Below, in pieces: positions 61,189 through 64,000 of a DNA stretch of 64,000 nt (positions are counted from its first letter, which is position 1; each line of letters begins with the position of its first letter). The position numbers and the translations under genes are program-made. The notes under the pieces were generated by a model. It was not told the DNA's origin. It saw only the letters and a list, made by a program, of their open reading frames with translations, and did no database searches. The DNA comes from Bog-473 sp963809825. GTDB taxonomy: Bacteria; Actinomycetota; Acidimicrobiia; Acidimicrobiales; RAAP-2. The stretch lies in assembly GCA_963809825.1 (NCBI GenBank), contig CAWELJ010000004.1, positions 124,001-188,000 on the forward strand. The letters are read 5' to 3'.

Positions 61189-61974
61189 ATGACGGGAACC
61201 ATCGCCGTCTGCGCCGCGGCCGTCGCCGCGGCCGGAGCCGCACGCTCGACTTGGTCCCCCTGCGGCCTCTCCATGCTGGCCAGCATCACGCCGCTGGCCG
61301 AGCAGGGCCGCGGCCATCGGTACCGCTCGACCGCGGCGTGGTTCGTTCTTGGCGCCACGACGGGCGGCGCCTCCCTCGGGCTGTGCCTGGCGGTCCTCGC
61401 CGCTGGCGTCACCGCGGTCGGTGCATCCAGCACCACCCTGGTGGCGATCGCAGGCGTCGCCGCAGTGGTCGCCGCGGCGGCGGACCTTCGCATCGCAGGG
61501 TTCCGCCTCCCCGTCCACCGCCGCCAGGTCAACGAGCAATGGCTCGACCAGTTCCGCCCCTGGGTCTACGGCGCCGGGTTCGGCTGGCAGATCGGGACCG
61601 GCGTCGTCACCTACATAAAGACGTCGGCCGTCTATCTGATGATCGTTCTCGCCGCGCTGACCGCCGACCCGTGGCTCGCACTGTCGATCGGGGTGCTGTT
61701 CGGTCTCGTTCGCGGTCTCGCCGTGCTCCTCGGGCGCGGCATTACGAGCGGTGCGGCCCTCGCGGGCTTCCACCGGCGCTTCACCGAATTCGCGCCAGTC
61801 ATGGCCGCCGTGGTCGTCACGATCGACGTTCTGGCGGCCGTGGTCCTGGCGCTGCTCGTCTCGCCGTGGGTCGCTCTGGTGCTGGCGGCCGCCGCCGGGC
61901 TCGTCGCAGGTTGGGCGCTCCGCTCACGCCGGCTGCCAGGTCCCGGTGGAGCTCGCGGCGCGCGCACTGCATGA
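61189..61974 (+). CDS. CcdA/DsbD-related membrane protein (MauF-like)
   Basis: A 261-residue protein with about six or seven helices and a perfect ribosome site (AAGGAG). Near the N terminus TWSPCGLSMLASITPL has the Ser-Pro-Cys-Gly wording of CcdA/DsbD-type electron carriers (Cys25). MauF of methylamine-utilisation clusters belongs to that superfamily. A cytosolic or periplasmic loop (FRLPVHRRQVNEQWLDQFRP) follows helix three, and FGWQIGTGVVTYIKTSAVYL begins the second half. It lies 16 bases after the MauA-like gene and would complete the electron or disulfide relay for its maturation. It ends 51 bases from dnaB (convergent). Confidence 0.7.
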   Translation: MTGTIAVCAAAVAAAGAARSTWSPCGLSMLASITPLAEQGRGHRYRSTAAWFVLGATTGGASLGLCLAVLAAGVTAVGASSTTLVAIAGVAAVVAAAADLRIAGFRLPVHRRQVNEQWLDQFRPWVYGAGFGWQIGTGVVTYIKTSAVYLMIVLAALTADPWLALSIGVLFGLVRGLAVLLGRGITSGAALAGFHRRFTEFAPVMAAVVVTIDVLAAVVLALLVSPWVALVLAAAAGLVAGWALRSRRLPGPGGARGARTA

Positions 61975-62025
61975 TGAAAGACGGCCGCGGCCGCTCGGTT
62001 CGTGACACGACGACCCGGGGCCCGG

Positions 62026-63417
62026 CTACACGCCCCGGTGGTTCTCGAAACGCGCGTACTGCTTGAGGAAGAGCAGGTTCGCCTTCCCGGTCGGCCCGTT
62101 CCGGTGCTTGGCCACCTCGATGAGCGCGTCGTCGGCCCGGTCGATGGGCACCTCGTCGTTGTACTCCGACTCGCGGTAGATGAAGAGGACGACGTCGGCG
62201 TCCTGCTCCAGCGACCCCGACTCGCGCAGGTCCGACAGCTGGGGCGTCTTGTCCTGGCGCGACTCGAGGTTGCGGGACAGCTGGGAGAGGGCGACGACGG
62301 GCACCTCGAGCTCGCGGGCCAGGATCTTGAGGCCGCGGCTGATCTCGGCCACCTCGGTCTGGCGGTTCTCCGCCCTCCCCCGGCCCGTCATCAGCTGCAG
62401 GTAATCGACGACCACGAGGCCGAGGTCGCCCTCGGACTTCTTCAGCCGCCGCGCCCGGGCCCGGATGTCCATGACCGTCACGTTCGGGTTGTCGTCGATG
62501 AAGATGGGCGCGCTGGAGAGCCGGGTGACCGCCATCCCGATCTTGCTCCAGTCCTGAGTGCGGATCCGTCCCGTCTGCAGGCTCTGCCCGTTGACCTCCG
62601 CCTCCGAGGCGAGGAGACGCTGGGTCAGCTCGAGGTGGCCCATCTCGAGCGAGAAGAGGAGGGCCGGGCGTCCCACCTGGAGCCCGACGTTCGCCAGCAC
62701 CCCGAGCGCGAAGCTCGTCTTTCCCATGCCCGGGCGGGCGCCCACGATGTTGAGCGACGAGGGCTGGAACCCGAGCAGGATCCGGTCCAGCTCGTGGTAG
62801 CCGGTGGCCACCCCGGTGATGTGGGAGCCCCGCTGGCCCAGCTCCTCGATCCGGTCCAGCCCCGCGCCCAGCAGTTCGTGCAGGGGGCGCATGGTGTCGG
62901 CCGTCCGACGCTCGCCGACGTTGAACACCATCTGCTCCGCCTCGTCGACCGCCGCCTTCACGTCCTCGGGGACCGAGTAGCCGATGTCGGCGATCTCGCC
63001 CGCCACGCCGATCAGCTTGCGCAGCAGGGCGTGCTCCTCGACGATCGCCGCGTAGTGCCGCGCGTTGGCGATCGACGGCGTGTTGGCCTGCAGCGAGATG
63101 AAGATCGAGGGGTCGCTGACGACGTCGAGCAGGCCCGAGCGCTTGAGCTCGTCCATCACCGTCACCGCGTCGATGGCCTCGCCCCGCTCCATCAGGGCCT
63201 GGATCGCTCCGAAGATGTGCCCGTGGATCGGCTTGTAGAAGTCGCCCGCGCCGCACATCTCGATGCCGACCGAGGCCGCGTCGTTGGACATGAGCATCGC
63301 CCCGAGCAGCGACTCCTCGGCCTCGAGGTCGTGGGGCGGCACGCGCGCGCCGCTCGTCACGGGGTGGGGGGCCGCTCGCAGCGTCCGGGGGCGGGTGTCG
63401 TCGAAGGCTTGGACCAC
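62026..63417 (-). CDS. dnaB: Replicative DNA helicase DnaB
   Basis: The hexameric 5'-3' helicase of the replication fork, 463 residues. The N-terminal domain starts VPPHDLEAEESLLGAML; the RecA-like domain has Walker A GARPGMGKTSFALGV, SLEMGHLELTQRLLASEA, Walker B LVVVDYLQLMTG, VVALSQLSRNLESRQDK and the arginine-finger region LIEVAKHRNGPTG. No intein is present. GTG 63417 has a good ribosome site (AGGGGAG) and gives the normal length; the frame is open farther upstream but is not family-like. It follows rplI, the usual rpsF-ssb-rpsR-rplI-dnaB order. DnaA boxes lie in the gap. Confidence 0.96.
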   Translation of the reverse strand: MVQAFDDTRPRTLRAAPHPVTSGARVPPHDLEAEESLLGAMLMSNDAASVGIEMCGAGDFYKPIHGHIFGAIQALMERGEAIDAVTVMDELKRSGLLDVVSDPSIFISLQANTPSIANARHYAAIVEEHALLRKLIGVAGEIADIGYSVPEDVKAAVDEAEQMVFNVGERRTADTMRPLHELLGAGLDRIEELGQRGSHITGVATGYHELDRILLGFQPSSLNIVGARPGMGKTSFALGVLANVGLQVGRPALLFSLEMGHLELTQRLLASEAEVNGQSLQTGRIRTQDWSKIGMAVTRLSSAPIFIDDNPNVTVMDIRARARRLKKSEGDLGLVVVDYLQLMTGRGRAENRQTEVAEISRGLKILARELEVPVVALSQLSRNLESRQDKTPQLSDLRESGSLEQDADVVLFIYRESEYNDEVPIDRADDALIEVAKHRNGPTGKANLLFLKQYARFENHRGV

Positions 63418-63468
63418 GGCTCCCCTACTGTGCCCGCTGCAGCCTGGGGACCATAAGGCCCCAATAGG

Positions 63469-63498
63469 TGTGGGTAAGGCACGCAGGCGTGTGGATAA
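63469..63498 (-). promoter_or_regulatory. Two DnaA-box-like sequences upstream of dnaB
   Basis: On the minus strand TTATCCACA (63498-63490) is a perfect consensus DnaA box, and TTACCCACA (63477-63469) differs by one base. They have the same orientation and are 21 bases apart, two helical turns. They lie 52-81 bases upstream of the dnaB start, between rplI and dnaB, a stretch with no gene. Confidence 0.6.
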
Positions 63499-63600
63499 GC
63501 CGTGTACGACCGCTCTTCCACTGTGGACCCCGCGGGGCACCGACCGGCATCCCACCATGATGGGCGCGGGGTGTATCCGCGCCCGGGGACCCCCCACCGC

Positions 63601-64000
63601 TCAAGTGGCGGCGCTGACCTCCACCGTCACCACCGCGGTGACGTCGGCGAACAGCTCGACGGTGACCTCGAAGGTCCCGGTCTCCTTGATGTGCTCGGGC
63701 AGGACCACGTGCTTGCGGTCCACCTCGACGCCCTTGGCGGCCCGGATGGCCTCCACCACGTCGGCCGGCCCGATGGAGCCGAAGAGCCGCCCGCCGCCCG
63801 CCGCCCGGGCGCTGATCGGGATCACGGCGCCGGCGAGCAGCCCGACCTGGGCCTCGGCCGCGCTCCTGTCCTGCGCTTCGCGCAGGTCACGGCCGCGCCG
63901 CATCAGCTCGGCCTGGCCCGTGACGCCCTCGGTGGCCACGATGGCGCGGCCCTCGGGGAGGAGGAAGTTGCGGGCGAACCCGCCTGCCACCTTCACGATG
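63601..64000 (-). CDS. rplI: 50S ribosomal protein L9 (N terminus beyond the window)
   Basis: The last 133 residues of L9, a 23S rRNA-binding protein of the large subunit. The visible part begins in the conserved N-domain (VKVAGGFARNFLLPEGRAIVA); about 20 residues, including the start codon, lie outside. The long connecting helix (ELMRRGRDLREAQDRSAAEA) and C-domain (GRLFGSIGPADVVEAIRA, VDRKHVVLPEHIKETGTFEV) are normal. The Val at 63996 is internal, not the start. It precedes dnaB by 183 bases on the same strand. Confidence 0.95.
   Translation of the reverse strand, partial: IVKVAGGFARNFLLPEGRAIVATEGVTGQAELMRRGRDLREAQDRSAAEAQVGLLAGAVIPISARAAGGGRLFGSIGPADVVEAIRAAKGVEVDRKHVVLPEHIKETGTFEVTVELFADVTAVVTVEVSAAT

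Noticed and set aside
63418..63600. Possible oriC
   Set aside because: Only two DnaA boxes, no A+T-rich unwinding region, and no dnaA or dnaN in view.

Overview
The window is about 70% G+C and densely coded on both strands. Genes are often translationally coupled (ATGA or GTGA overlaps) and GTG starts are common. The gene content points to a high-GC actinobacterium: WS/DGAT acyltransferases, a PPOX/F420-type oxidoreductase, Rrf2 and ECF regulators, Thr-rich secreted proteins, and Tat proteins ending in 'DGGIFxYGDAPF' repeats. An uncultured member of Acidimicrobiia is my best guess, made by inference and not from a marker gene. The rplI-dnaB pair at the right edge is conserved core chromosome. 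No tRNA, rRNA, CRISPR array, transposase or phage gene was seen.

Layout. 1-6600: a cut-off secreted protein, a Tat amidohydrolase, small hypothetical and membrane proteins, and a TauD-type dioxygenase. 6595-9886: a MacB/LolD-like ABC exporter. 9887-16991: a branched-chain-amino-acid-type ABC system built from fusions (LivH-LivM, then MFS-LivF-LivG in one chain) plus a frameshifted substrate-binding protein. 17022-28649: an unusual island of small leader-like proteins, an ECF sigma factor with a built-in zinc finger, two membrane-anchored exported proteins, a Ser/Thr kinase, an FHA-ABC exporter, a GAF protein, a cytosolic-looking subtilase and a Gly-rich small protein followed by a strong hairpin. 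28749-32546: an ABC-2 exporter with a NarL-type two-component pair. 32548-35549: a COQ4-like protein, a hypothetical and a channel-like membrane protein. 35707-45955: patatin plus WS/DGAT, redox and stress genes, an OmpR regulator, peroxiredoxin, SDR, MFS, a PIG-L deacetylase, Rrf2 and a STAS protein. 46093-49211: an NHEJ-type repair operon (LigD-type polymerase, HhH-PHP protein, ATP-dependent ligase). 49178-57792: a second patatin plus WS/DGAT pair, an aldolase, an amidohydrolase, TetR and two DHA2 transporters. 57893-61974: a methylamine-utilisation-like (mau-like) gene cluster. 62026-64000: dnaB and rplI.

Two regions look like poorly described systems. The first is 57893-61974: MauD-like thioredoxin, an unknown protein, MauE, a Tat-exported protein with 26 Cys in a MauA-like domain fused to a repeat domain, and a CcdA/MauF-like membrane protein. 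It has the maturation machinery of a tryptophan tryptophylquinone (TTQ) enzyme but no mauB, mauG or mauC. The second is 17022-28649, where the kinase, pThr-binding FHA exporter, protease and small proteins sharing one N-terminal module suggest a regulated peptide-processing and export system.

Three genes (15230, 18535 and 58717) each carry an apparent single extra base that breaks an otherwise continuous protein. Two of the three sit in homopolymer runs, so assembly or read error is as likely as real decay.
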